Below, in pieces: positions 15,491-24,172 of a stretch of DNA of 64,000 bases; positions within the stretch are counted from its first letter, which is position 1, and each line of letters opens with the position of its first letter. Source of the DNA: a virus; the IMG/VR virus record IMGVR_UViG_3300042566_000762, positions 42,462-106,461 of that record; one strand, written 5' to 3'. The notes beneath the pieces are model-generated. The model was not told the DNA's origin, did no database searches, and saw nothing but the letters and a program-made list of their open reading frames with translations. The translations under genes were made by a program, and so were the position numbers.

Positions 15491-16462
15491 CTATCCCAAA
15501 TTTGCATACCCTAAAGGAAATCCATTTCTAAATTCTGCACTCATTTTGGGAACTATCATTTGATATGCCATTATTAATTCCTGTATACCATTATCCAAAT
15601 TTACATGTGGTCTCCAACCGGTTTCTTCTATTTTTGAATTTGATACAATATAGTTTCGTTTATCAGGGTCTTGATAATAATCATCGTATACTACTGCAAA
15701 ATCTTTTACATATTTTTGTATTTTTTCCAATAATTCTTGTTTATTCAAATTTGCATCACTCAATCCAATATTAAAAACTTCTCCTTTATATCTTTCATAT
15801 CTATCCAACATAAATGCAAATACGGATGCTACATCTCTAATATGAATAAAATTTCTTTTAAATGTTTTTTCAAATACAACAATGTATTTATCGGTAATAG
15901 CTTTATAAACAAAATCATTTACTAATAAATCCGTTCTCATTCTAGTTGAAACTCCAAATACGGTTGCTAATCTAAATACGATTGCATCAGTACAATTTCT
16001 TAAAAAATTTTCAGCTTCACATTTAGTTTGACCATAAACCGATATAGGAGTGAGTGGAGATTCTTCATTACATTCCAATTCACCCGTTCCTAACCCATAT
16101 CCACTATTTGTATTTGGATATAGAATTTTTTTATCTTTTCCGTTTGTAAATTTAACAATATTAACTATTTGTTGAAAGTTAATTTCTTTTGCAAGTTGTG
16201 GGTCTGCGTCGCATGCAGGAAACCCAACAATGGCTGCCAATGGAATTATTACATCTGCTCCATCACAAAGTTTTTCTAATAATGTTTCATTACGGACATC
16301 ACCATAAATAAATTTAAATTTAGAAGTATATGTATATCCCAATAAAGATGTTTGATTAAATAATAATTTATCTAATACCGTTACATTGTGGCCATCTTCC
16401 AATAATCGTTTTGTTATAACCGAACCTAAATATCCTGCACCACCGGTAATGAAAACTTTCAT
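15491..16462 (-). CDS. NAD-dependent nucleotide-sugar epimerase/dehydratase (extended SDR)
   Basis: The N-terminal Rossmann motif is GGAGYLGS (7-14) and the catalytic pair is Y143-x3-K147 in SVYGQTKCEA. IIPLAAIVG is the usual strand-4 region and RNFIHIRDVA the substrate-domain motif shared by GalE, RmlB and WcaG-like enzymes. Length 323 is normal. It acts on an NDP-sugar, probably epimerising, dehydrating or reducing it for the neighbouring glycosyltransferases; the exact sugar is not readable. Its last 39 codons are duplicated at 13953..14132. A TATATTTATA sequence lies 13 nt before its ATG, inside the upstream gene. Confidence 0.85.
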   Translation of the reverse strand: MKVFITGGAGYLGSVITKRLLEDGHNVTVLDKLLFNQTSLLGYTYTSKFKFIYGDVRNETLLEKLCDGADVIIPLAAIVGFPACDADPQLAKEINFQQIVNIVKFTNGKDKKILYPNTNSGYGLGTGELECNEESPLTPISVYGQTKCEAENFLRNCTDAIVFRLATVFGVSTRMRTDLLVNDFVYKAITDKYIVVFEKTFKRNFIHIRDVASVFAFMLDRYERYKGEVFNIGLSDANLNKQELLEKIQKYVKDFAVVYDDYYQDPDKRNYIVSNSKIEETGWRPHVNLDNGIQELIMAYQMIVPKMSAEFRNGFPLGYANLG

Positions 16463-17241
16463 AACTTATTTTTAATATAAATATAAAATTCTTTTGAAAA
16501 ATTGTCATGCCATAATTCTCCTGGGTGGTGATTATCTCTAGCTTTTAAATCATTTTTATAACAATTTATTGGGTCAAAAAATGTATCATAATTTATAGTA
16601 GAATTTAATTCCGATTTCAATTCTTTAAAAACATCGTAATAATATCCAGCTATTGTATGAAATATTTTTATATTGTATAATTTTGCAATTACTTCTACGA
16701 ATTTGTAAGCTTCCCAAAATGTCATTAAATCCTGATAATCATTTCTTAATTGAACAAACATCAAATCTTCATCTTCGTTTTTCCAAACTAAATCCATATC
16801 ATTGGCCATTCTAAATCCACCTATTTTTTTAAAAGAACCATTTTCTTTAATATAATCTCTCCTACTAAAACCAGGCCACATTATCAAAACCATATCCGGT
16901 ATAAATTCGGATGAAATTATTTTATATAATGTTTTCGCTATAAATGAAGTCGATGCACCATACATTCCATAATTAAAAACTTTACCAAATTGTTCACCAA
17001 TAAGATTTGGCCATATTTTTTCATTTTTAACACCAATACCCATAGTCCAAGAACAACCCAATGTTAATATGTTATAATCGGATTTATCTTTTAATGGGTT
17101 AGAACGATACCCATGTTCATTCATTTTATACCAAATTGTATTATCATCATTTGTATCACTTGCTAATGTTGGTAATATTTTATTTTTATATTGTTCAAAT
17201 ACAAAGACATCATCGGATAATATTTTTTCAAAATCTTTCAT
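16459..17241 (-). CDS. SGNH-like protein 2
   Basis: 260 residues. After a lead of ~55 residues, NILTLGCSWTMGIGV gives block I (GCS), NYGMYGASTSFIAKTL the block II glycine segment, MVLIMWPGFSRRDYI the block III equivalent, and ARDNHHPGELWH the Asp-x-His block V. No signal peptide. The start coincides with the previous gene's stop (one shared base) and the end overlaps the epimerase start by 4 nt. The family arrangement is the same as in the other five SGNH-like proteins of this island. Confidence 0.72.
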   Translation of the reverse strand: MKDFEKILSDDVFVFEQYKNKILPTLASDTNDDNTIWYKMNEHGYRSNPLKDKSDYNILTLGCSWTMGIGVKNEKIWPNLIGEQFGKVFNYGMYGASTSFIAKTLYKIISSEFIPDMVLIMWPGFSRRDYIKENGSFKKIGGFRMANDMDLVWKNEDEDLMFVQLRNDYQDLMTFWEAYKFVEVIAKLYNIKIFHTIAGYYYDVFKELKSELNSTINYDTFFDPINCYKNDLKARDNHHPGELWHDNFSKEFYIYIKNKL

Positions 17242-18683
17242 TAAATAATTAAGTTATTTTGAATAGAATACAATTCGTTTATAAAATCTGCACCATATAA
17301 TTTTGTGTTATTATATTCTAAAAATAATTTTTGATTATGTAGTAATATATCTTCCATTTTCCAATACCATTCATGCAATTCTTCATTTGACATTGAACAC
17401 AATCTTTTAATTTCATTGTGTATAGCTATCATTCTATCTGCTGTCGACTCAATTGTATCATATGTCTCATCTATGAATCCGTCAAATGTTTTAAATCCTA
17501 AGTCTCTTAACAATTGTAAACCCCCTGCAAATGTTACAAATATAAATGGTTGAAAATTAACAATAGGTTTAAATATTTTTTCAGTAAGAGATTTATGTTC
17601 ACCATCTACCAATGTTTCAAATAATATTTCAAAATAAGAATCCAAATGTGGTTTAAAATCAACATCAGTCCATGCATTTATTTCTCCGTAAGTATTTCCT
17701 GTTTCACTTTGTAAATTATGTGGAAACATCGTATATGCTGATTTAATTTTGTCTGCATCTATATCATGTAATTTATACTCAGATATTAAATGCCTTAAAC
17801 TGGGTTCATTTAATCCGTTTGTTGATAAAAATGACCAATCTCCATATTGTAATAAATCATCATTTATCATTCTATACATAACTGCCAACCTATGTAATCT
17901 GGCATTTCGCATTTTCATTAAGTATTTGTTTGGTCTTATTGTATTTTTACTGTTATTAAAATCATCTATATTCATTGATAATTTTAAATTATTTTTTATG
18001 CCATCGGAATAAAACCAAGAACCATGGTCTAAACAAAATGGTAAATTTCTAACTTCGTATTTTCTATCTTGTGGTTTAAACCAATTTTCATACAATTGTC
18101 TGGCATTAAAACTATTGACAACAACAAATATTGATGTTGATGGTAATCCACTATTTTTTAAACATTCGGTTAATCCGTTATGCATGTTTAAATCTAAAAA
18201 AGGTTCCATTGTATAATCTATGTAAATAATTCCTTTTCTTTTTTTTACTTTTTCCAAAACTTCTCTTGAAATAAATTTCCAAAAATACGAACCATTTAAT
18301 TTGTCAGCTATACCATTTTGAACGCCTGTGAATTGTGTAAATATTGGATTTGGTCTAATTGGATATATAAATTTTTTATTTGTATTTCTTTCAAATAAAA
18401 CCGAAGATTCTTTATAATCTAAATGTTCTCTATAAACATTGGCTTGGAAAAAATATCCATGTGCTGTATTGGGATTATGACCCATTGAATCTTCAAACAT
18501 ATCTTTCATAAAAATTTGATTACCTCTATCGGTTGTAGATGCTTCAAATATTGTAGAATGCAATGTTCTATTTGTGTGGACAGACGATATATAATTTATG
18601 ATACCCAGTTGGGTATCTAATGCATTTGGTAATATAAAAGTAGGAAATATGTAATCAAATACAAATGTTAATTGTTTTTTCAT
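17241..18683 (-). CDS. Putative glycosyltransferase with a fucosyltransferase-like C-terminal block
   Basis: A 480-residue cytoplasmic-type protein. The C-terminal segment SLTEKIFKPIVNFQPFIFV (from about residue 363) followed by LLRDLGFKTFDGFIDETYD resembles the nucleotide-sugar-binding block of GT10 or exostosin-like GT-B enzymes (xxEKxFxPxxxxxPxI). The N-terminal half is not recognisable to me. It lies between two SGNH-like genes with 0-2 nt spacing. Sugar donor and acceptor are unknown; the glycosyltransferase call rests on the C-terminal block and on context. Confidence 0.6.
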   Translation of the reverse strand: MKKQLTFVFDYIFPTFILPNALDTQLGIINYISSVHTNRTLHSTIFEASTTDRGNQIFMKDMFEDSMGHNPNTAHGYFFQANVYREHLDYKESSVLFERNTNKKFIYPIRPNPIFTQFTGVQNGIADKLNGSYFWKFISREVLEKVKKRKGIIYIDYTMEPFLDLNMHNGLTECLKNSGLPSTSIFVVVNSFNARQLYENWFKPQDRKYEVRNLPFCLDHGSWFYSDGIKNNLKLSMNIDDFNNSKNTIRPNKYLMKMRNARLHRLAVMYRMINDDLLQYGDWSFLSTNGLNEPSLRHLISEYKLHDIDADKIKSAYTMFPHNLQSETGNTYGEINAWTDVDFKPHLDSYFEILFETLVDGEHKSLTEKIFKPIVNFQPFIFVTFAGGLQLLRDLGFKTFDGFIDETYDTIESTADRMIAIHNEIKRLCSMSNEELHEWYWKMEDILLHNQKLFLEYNNTKLYGADFINELYSIQNNLII

Positions 18684-18685
18684 AA

Positions 18686-19474
18686 TTAATAAAATAATTT
18701 AGGGCCTAACCAAAAGGCTTTATTAAATGGTTCTAAAATGATTTTAGAGTAAATTTCATGTTGTAATTTAGTTGATTTATTATTAACGGCTTTTAGTGAT
18801 AACTCATATCTTAGTTTAGATTCTAATGTATCGTATTCAGGAAAAGTTTCCTTTAAATATTGGTAATGCATCGTTTGAGTTGGGTGTGTATCATAGTCAT
18901 TTTGGTCATCATATTTTACATATTCTAACTGATTTGGGTAGTTTTTACGTCTCCAATCATCCATAGATTCTTTCACATCTAACATATCATAAATTGAATC
19001 AAAATAATATTGTATTAATTTATTATCTTTATATTCATTTGATAATGAATTATTATTCATAGATGTCAAAAATGTGTGTTTAATATTTTTTAGTGTTAAT
19101 ATTTCTTTAATAGTTTTAATTGCAATAAATGATTGATAAACTGACCATTCACTTGACCACATATTTTCTAAAAACTCATTTGATATGTCAGGATTGAAAT
19201 AAATATTTCCACCATGCACCCAGTTATTTTTATTTCTAAAAGAAAGCCTATCCATATTAGTAAACATAACAATTACATAATCCGTTTGATTTAAATTTAA
19301 ATTATTATTGACTTCTATAAATCTGTTCATTATAAAAGTATTGGATGCACCACCTTGTCCAAAATTCATATATTCTTCAAAATTTGCACCCATATAATCG
19401 GCCCATGTTGCAGTAAAATATCCAGTATAACTGCAACCAAATGTTATTAGTCTTTTATTATTAAATGTAGTCAT
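18686..19474 (-). CDS. SGNH-like protein 3
   Basis: 262 residues. LITFGCSYTG (block I), NFGQGGASNTFIMNRF (block II), YVIVMFTNMDRLSFRN (block III equivalent with the family's conserved arginine) and YDTHPTQTMHYQYLKE (block V, D-x-H) are all present. There is no secretion signal. The start overlaps the upstream SGNH gene by 14 nt, which fits translational coupling. The protein continues ~55 residues beyond block V, longer than its paralogues. Confidence 0.72.
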   Translation of the reverse strand: MTTFNNKRLITFGCSYTGYFTATWADYMGANFEEYMNFGQGGASNTFIMNRFIEVNNNLNLNQTDYVIVMFTNMDRLSFRNKNNWVHGGNIYFNPDISNEFLENMWSSEWSVYQSFIAIKTIKEILTLKNIKHTFLTSMNNNSLSNEYKDNKLIQYYFDSIYDMLDVKESMDDWRRKNYPNQLEYVKYDDQNDYDTHPTQTMHYQYLKETFPEYDTLESKLRYELSLKAVNNKSTKLQHEIYSKIILEPFNKAFWLGPKLFY

Positions 19475-20252
19475 TATTTTTCAATTTATCTAATATTATT
19501 TTGTATACTATTTCATGTCCTATATTTGATGTGTGCATTGTATTCATATCATCAGGATATTGATGGGAAAGTTTCATAAAATCTACATTGGCCAAATTTT
19601 TCATAGGAATATATTTATTAAATTCAACCAAATCATATGTTAAAAATATATGCTTAATACCTTTATTTTTTAATAATGAATGTGCTAAATTCATCATACC
19701 AATATCATATTGTCTTTGAATATTATCATCAAATATTTCTAAATAATATTCTTTTAATAATTTCATTCTAGTTTTACTTTCAGTATCAAATCTACTATAA
19801 TAATTGGATTTCCAATTTGGATTGTCCATACAATTATCCACATAATCAATTATACTATTAAAATTTTCAGTTAATAATTTACCATTATAATCACCATCTA
19901 ATTGCATTGGATTTGGTATATTATATTTGTAACTATCTTTACCAAATGGTGGATATTGGTGATAATTCACATTGGTATTCTTAATATCTCCATTAAATTC
20001 ATAATTTTCAGGAAACCATTCCGTTCGATTATATGTTGTAACACCGATGCACATTAAATCAATATTTTTATAATTTTCAATTGCATATTTTACTTGTAAA
20101 AATATAGAAAAATTAGAACTAGACCCTTTAGCTAAATTTATTAAATTTAAATTTAATTTATCAGATAATAGTGAACCATATGGTTCTTTTTCTAAATTAT
20201 GACAACCAATTCCTATATTAAAAGAATCTCCACAAATAACTAAATTATTCAT
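19461..20252 (-). CDS. SGNH-like protein 4
   Basis: 263 residues. LVICGDSFNIG is a classic GDS block I. NLAKGSSSNFSIFLQ is block II and CIGVTTYNRTEWF the block III equivalent. Near the C-terminus MNTMHTSNIGHEIVYK holds a histidine, but the residue two before it is not aspartate, so block V is degenerate unless another carboxylate serves. It is the only member of the six where the Asp-His pair is not evident. Overlaps the upstream gene by 8 nt. Confidence 0.68.
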   Translation of the reverse strand: MNNLVICGDSFNIGIGCHNLEKEPYGSLLSDKLNLNLINLAKGSSSNFSIFLQVKYAIENYKNIDLMCIGVTTYNRTEWFPENYEFNGDIKNTNVNYHQYPPFGKDSYKYNIPNPMQLDGDYNGKLLTENFNSIIDYVDNCMDNPNWKSNYYSRFDTESKTRMKLLKEYYLEIFDDNIQRQYDIGMMNLAHSLLKNKGIKHIFLTYDLVEFNKYIPMKNLANVDFMKLSHQYPDDMNTMHTSNIGHEIVYKIILDKLKNNDYI

Positions 20253-21126
20253 ATATAAGTTTATTTTGTTTTATATAATCATATAATTCATTTGCCCATA
20301 TCAAATGCGATTCTTCTGATGGATGCCAACCTGAATATGGGTTATTTATTGCATTTTGTTCCATAAAAGATTTAAATGTATTATTTTTTTTATTCTTTTT
20401 ATAAAATCTAATAGAATCAATACTTTCCCACAATGATACATATTCTTGTTTATAGTATTCTCTTTCAAAATTTTTGTTAGTATGATATGGATGATTTTGT
20501 AAATGTAATTTTTGCAATTCCAATTTTATATCAATGTCTTTCCAAACTTCAATAGATGTTCCAACATTTTGATAAAAGGAATTAAATGATAACCATTTTA
20601 TATTATTTGCTTTACAAAAATTTTCAAATTGTAAAATATTCATAATATGTCTTGGTAAATATTCTTCTTTATTCCAAAGATATTCAACATAATAATTCCA
20701 AAATTCTTTTTGATTTTCTTTTTGTAGATTTTGAATGGATGGCCAGATTCTCATATTGTAATTCAAATCTTCATCTTTATACCAAAAAGAATTTCGTTCA
20801 GGAGATGACCAACCAACTAATAAAAATAAATTATCAGTTGGGATATTTTTTACAATATAATTTGAGGTAACATATGTTATTATTCTGTTTAATATGGTAT
20901 TATTATCATCTGCAGACCAACTTAAATTTATTACATCTGCGTCTAATAATTTACCTAAATGAGTTGAAAATATTTTAGATAATCTATATTCGTTATTTTC
21001 ATTAATCCAATCATATTCTCCGGCATGAGTATTTGTTGGTTTATTTTTAAGTATATTTGGGTCTAATATTTCTGAACCAAATACCCAGCTATCCCCATCA
21101 CAAATAATTTTTAATTTCTTTTCCAT
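20245..21126 (-). CDS. SGNH-like protein 5
   Basis: 293 residues. KIICDGDSWVFGSE provides GDS block I, NLSWSADDNNTILNRI the block II region, LLVGWSSPERNSFWY the block III equivalent and NPYSGWHPSEESHLIWANEL block V, where the histidine follows a tryptophan and not D-x. It shares one base with the upstream gene. The largest of the six, with an insertion of ~60 residues between blocks III and V. Confidence 0.68.
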   Translation of the reverse strand: MEKKLKIICDGDSWVFGSEILDPNILKNKPTNTHAGEYDWINENNEYRLSKIFSTHLGKLLDADVINLSWSADDNNTILNRIITYVTSNYIVKNIPTDNLFLLVGWSSPERNSFWYKDEDLNYNMRIWPSIQNLQKENQKEFWNYYVEYLWNKEEYLPRHIMNILQFENFCKANNIKWLSFNSFYQNVGTSIEVWKDIDIKLELQKLHLQNHPYHTNKNFEREYYKQEYVSLWESIDSIRFYKKNKKNNTFKSFMEQNAINNPYSGWHPSEESHLIWANELYDYIKQNKLIYE

Positions 21127-21785
21127 TATATTAATTTTGCTTTAAACGCCGTTTCAGTATCGTGATATATTTTATTAAGTATTATTTTAGAAAAATCTCT
21201 ATGTCCCTTATATGACCAATGTAAATCTTCTATTTCACCATTGGTACAAGTTTTTATATTTTCATAAACTGTCCATAATTGTTCTACTTCCCAAAAAACC
21301 AATTTATCTATTTTTTTATTTTTTAAATATTTTTTAATAAAATCAAATCTTAAATTTTGTCTTTTTTTAGTATTTTCATCGCAAAGTAAAGATAAAAAAT
21401 ATTCTATATGTTCTATTTCATTTTTATTAAAATTCAATTGTTTTAATAATGCCGATGAATTTAAACTAATTGTATTAAATTTATAAATTATATCATTTTT
21501 AATATTAAATTCATTATTTGGAATATCAAATCTACTATAAAAAGTTTTGCCTATTATTACAATATCATCTTTAGAAATCAAATCTATTTTTTCAATTATA
21601 TTATCAAGTATTCTATCATTTGAAAGGCCGCCATAACCAAAATTAACTAATTTCAAATTTAATTCATTGGCAACGATATCTGGCCAATGCATGTCACCAT
21701 CTATTCTATATTTTTGAGAATATTCACATTCTTCATGTGTTTTATTAAATGTGAACGAATCACCAAAAGTAAATAATTTTTTCAT
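21126..21785 (-). CDS. SGNH-like protein 6
   Basis: I choose the ATG at 21785 (MKKLFTFGDSFTF), one base after the upstream stop, over a longer frame from 21812 that overlaps that gene. The 219-residue product has GDS block I, NFGYGGLSNDRILDNI block II, IVIIGKTFYSRFDIPN as block III equivalent, and IEDLHWSYKGHRDFSK as block V with D-x-H. It is the most compact of the six and may represent the minimal fold. No signal peptide or membrane segment. Confidence 0.72.
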   Translation of the reverse strand: MKKLFTFGDSFTFNKTHEECEYSQKYRIDGDMHWPDIVANELNLKLVNFGYGGLSNDRILDNIIEKIDLISKDDIVIIGKTFYSRFDIPNNEFNIKNDIIYKFNTISLNSSALLKQLNFNKNEIEHIEYFLSLLCDENTKKRQNLRFDFIKKYLKNKKIDKLVFWEVEQLWTVYENIKTCTNGEIEDLHWSYKGHRDFSKIILNKIYHDTETAFKAKLI

Positions 21786-21786
21786 A

Positions 21787-22653
21787 TTAAGGTTGGCCAA
21801 AGTTATCACCATACCAATCTACGGAAATTTGATGTATTTCTTTCCAATTTTTGACACCATCTAATTGTTTATCCTCAGCTTCTTTTCTGACAATATAGTA
21901 TGGTGTAGTAACTTCTCCTGTCGGATATATTTGCCAATTTATTAAATGTCTATATAATGTAGTACCGGGTCCTAAATTGAATATTGTTTCATCCATAATT
22001 TCGTTTGAATTTAATTTCAACTTATCTGCAGTTACAACTTTGTGTTGCCATCTAAATGCATTTCCAATAATGTCCATTGTGGGTGAATCTGAATAAAAAA
22101 ATACATCGTCAAATGAAATTGTATTAAATTCTTTTGGGAATCTTGCTAAAAATTCGGCCGATGAATAAGCTGAAAATGGTTGGGTTGGATGAACATAAAA
22201 TTTATTAGTCATAAAACCAAATCGTGGAAATGGGTCTAATGAAAAGTTTAAATCAAATCTACTTTTTATTACTAAATCATATACAAAATCATTTTCAATT
22301 TCATATTTTCTTTTTAATTGAACAACTTTCATCAAACTATAAAAAAGTGGAGACCATACATTATTAAAATCTGCTGCGTTGTATTTTTCATATTCCATTA
22401 AAACCGGGTTGAATGCGTTTTGTATTTCGGTTTCGGTTATCGGGTCTAATAAATAATCATCACCTTCCCATCTTTGTTTTGTTTTATCTCTATAACTATT
22501 TGTATCCCAAGTATGAACAAAATAATCAACTTCTACTTTTTGTTTTGTAAAATCATTTACCTTTATATTGAAATAATTTAATATATTTTGTATACCTACT
22601 TTGAAAGTTCTGGATTGGCCGGTCAGTAAAATTGCAACTTTAAATGGTTTCAT
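21787..22653 (-). CDS. Glycosyltransferase-like protein of the HTWD family, copy 1
   Basis: 288 residues. The N-terminal strand KVAILLTGQSRTFK resembles the nucleotide-binding start of GT-A enzymes. VDYFVHTWDTN (HTWD at 47-50) and DLVIKSRFDL (129-135, DxD-like position) are shared with the genes at 22656 and 40208. I know such proteins as phage-encoded putative glycosyltransferases; activity is unproven. It ends one base before the SGNH-like protein 6 start and follows its paralogue by 2 nt. Confidence 0.65.
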   Translation of the reverse strand: MKPFKVAILLTGQSRTFKVGIQNILNYFNIKVNDFTKQKVEVDYFVHTWDTNSYRDKTKQRWEGDDYLLDPITETEIQNAFNPVLMEYEKYNAADFNNVWSPLFYSLMKVVQLKRKYEIENDFVYDLVIKSRFDLNFSLDPFPRFGFMTNKFYVHPTQPFSAYSSAEFLARFPKEFNTISFDDVFFYSDSPTMDIIGNAFRWQHKVVTADKLKLNSNEIMDETIFNLGPGTTLYRHLINWQIYPTGEVTTPYYIVRKEAEDKQLDGVKNWKEIHQISVDWYGDNFGQP

Positions 22654-22655
22654 AT

Positions 22656-23411
22656 TTAAATAAAATTTATTTTTTTATCATTTAAAATATTTAATCTATG
22701 CATTTTCATATCAAACATTCTCAGAAAATAACCAAACATATATTCTGGTGATATATTTTTTGGAAACTGTTCACTTTTTAATAATGGTATCATATTATAA
22801 ATTGAACACAATACATCGAATGTTTGTGAATTTGCAAAGAATAAATTAAAATTAACAACATCATATGGAAATTCAAATGTCTTTATAACATTGGCTGGAA
22901 AAACCATTCTGTCGTTTGGTATTGTAAATTTGTCTAATATAGTATTAGTTATAGTATCGTTCATCATTACATCACTTGATAATCTGAAGCAAACATCGTA
23001 TTCAAAATTGTGTTTTAATTCATATTCTCTTTTAATATGAGATGCCATCATCATACTATAAAATTCAGGTGCATGCTTTAATAATAAAGATTTATGATGT
23101 GTGTTACCTGCATGTTGATATTTTAATTCATTTAATGTATCCGCTCTACTTATATATTTTTCAAAGTTTTCAATTTTAATATCTTTGGGTCTTACAAAGT
23201 TTTGAAAATCTAACAAAACCGAATTATCTATCATTTTGATTTCACTATGGTCATTGATATTAAAATCCCAGGTATGAACAAAAATATCAAATGATGCATC
23301 TGTATTAAAATATTTAGATGAATTTAATATTTTATAAAATAAATTATTCCATGTAGAATATTTATCTAACCAATTTTTTAAATTACCTGATATACAAACT
23401 GCTATTTTCAT
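22656..23411 (-). CDS. Glycosyltransferase-like protein of the HTWD family, copy 2
   Basis: 251 residues with the same plan as its downstream neighbour: N-terminal strand MKIAVCISGNLKNW, FDIFVHTWDFN (HTWD 46-49) and VCFRLSSDVMMND (143-152) in place of IKSRFD. Overall similarity is moderate, so the duplication is old compared with the near-identical repeats at 13-15 kb. Probably transfers a sugar in the island's glycan pathway; donor unknown. Confidence 0.65.
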   Translation of the reverse strand: MKIAVCISGNLKNWLDKYSTWNNLFYKILNSSKYFNTDASFDIFVHTWDFNINDHSEIKMIDNSVLLDFQNFVRPKDIKIENFEKYISRADTLNELKYQHAGNTHHKSLLLKHAPEFYSMMMASHIKREYELKHNFEYDVCFRLSSDVMMNDTITNTILDKFTIPNDRMVFPANVIKTFEFPYDVVNFNLFFANSQTFDVLCSIYNMIPLLKSEQFPKNISPEYMFGYFLRMFDMKMHRLNILNDKKINFI

Positions 23412-23414
23412 ATT

Positions 23415-24170
23415 TTAAAAATATATATTATTTTTGATATAAAGTTGTGGGTTATTTCCTTTAAAAGATAAATCCCAAATCTTATAACGATTGTGATTTA
23501 AAAAATTACAAAAAAATGAAAAAGAATAATCCGTTTGCATTTTGTTATTAATTCGTTTTAAATCTCCAGTAACTTCTATTAAGTTTTCATTATAACTTTT
23601 AGATATTTCAATTACATCTTCAATTGTTAAATTTTTTGTTGATAAAAAAGATAAATCATATTCAAAGTCACCAAAGCTAGAATGTTCATCATCGGAAATC
23701 ATATTACCACATCCAAACCAATAAAATGCACCTTTATAAGAAACTTTATCCATATCAATATAATATATTAAACCCACCAATTCGTTGTTTATGTAACAAT
23801 CAATTGTTTTTTTTGCATCATTACAAATCATTGTATAATCATTATATTCATCCCAATTAGATTCATCAAGTAATACGGATACATCTTTATAAATTGGTGT
23901 GGTTTTTTCTATATCCGTTGTTTCATAAAACCAATAAGAAAATTGAATAACAATTTTATCATTTGGGTCTTTGAATGTAGATATGCCAGCATGCATACCA
24001 TTTCTTGCTAAAATATATGCTGCTTTATTTGTTATTGTTTCTGGAAACAATTTAGCCTTTACATATAATGTAAAGTCTTTATCCATACATTCATCTATTT
24101 TATCGGATAAACCATATATGTTTTCGGTTAATATAAAAAATATATTATCTTTATTTATTTTTAAACTCAT
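23415..24170 (-). CDS. LamG/concanavalin-A-like lectin-fold protein
   Basis: The 251 residues alternate beta strands in a pattern typical of laminin-G/concanavalin-like folds: FTLYVKAKLFPET, KIVIQFSYWFYET, YTMICNDAKKTIDCYINNELVGLIYY (the ligand-rim strand pair) and AFYWFGCGNMISDDEHSSFGDFEYDLSFLS. No enzyme motif and no signal peptide. It is located between the radical SAM gene and two glycosyltransferase-like genes. Related LamG segments are inserted in the two galactosyltransferase-like proteins nearby, so a shared glycan-binding role is plausible. Confidence 0.6.
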   Translation of the reverse strand: MSLKINKDNIFFILTENIYGLSDKIDECMDKDFTLYVKAKLFPETITNKAAYILARNGMHAGISTFKDPNDKIVIQFSYWFYETTDIEKTTPIYKDVSVLLDESNWDEYNDYTMICNDAKKTIDCYINNELVGLIYYIDMDKVSYKGAFYWFGCGNMISDDEHSSFGDFEYDLSFLSTKNLTIEDVIEISKSYNENLIEVTGDLKRINNKMQTDYSFSFFCNFLNHNRYKIWDLSFKGNNPQLYIKNNIYF

Positions 24171-24172
24171 AT

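Noticed and set aside
16476-16485. TATATTTATA before the epimerase ATG as a tenth late promoter
   Set aside because: It is inside the coding end of the upstream gene (encoding FYIYIKN) and may be chance in AT-rich sequence; noted but not counted.
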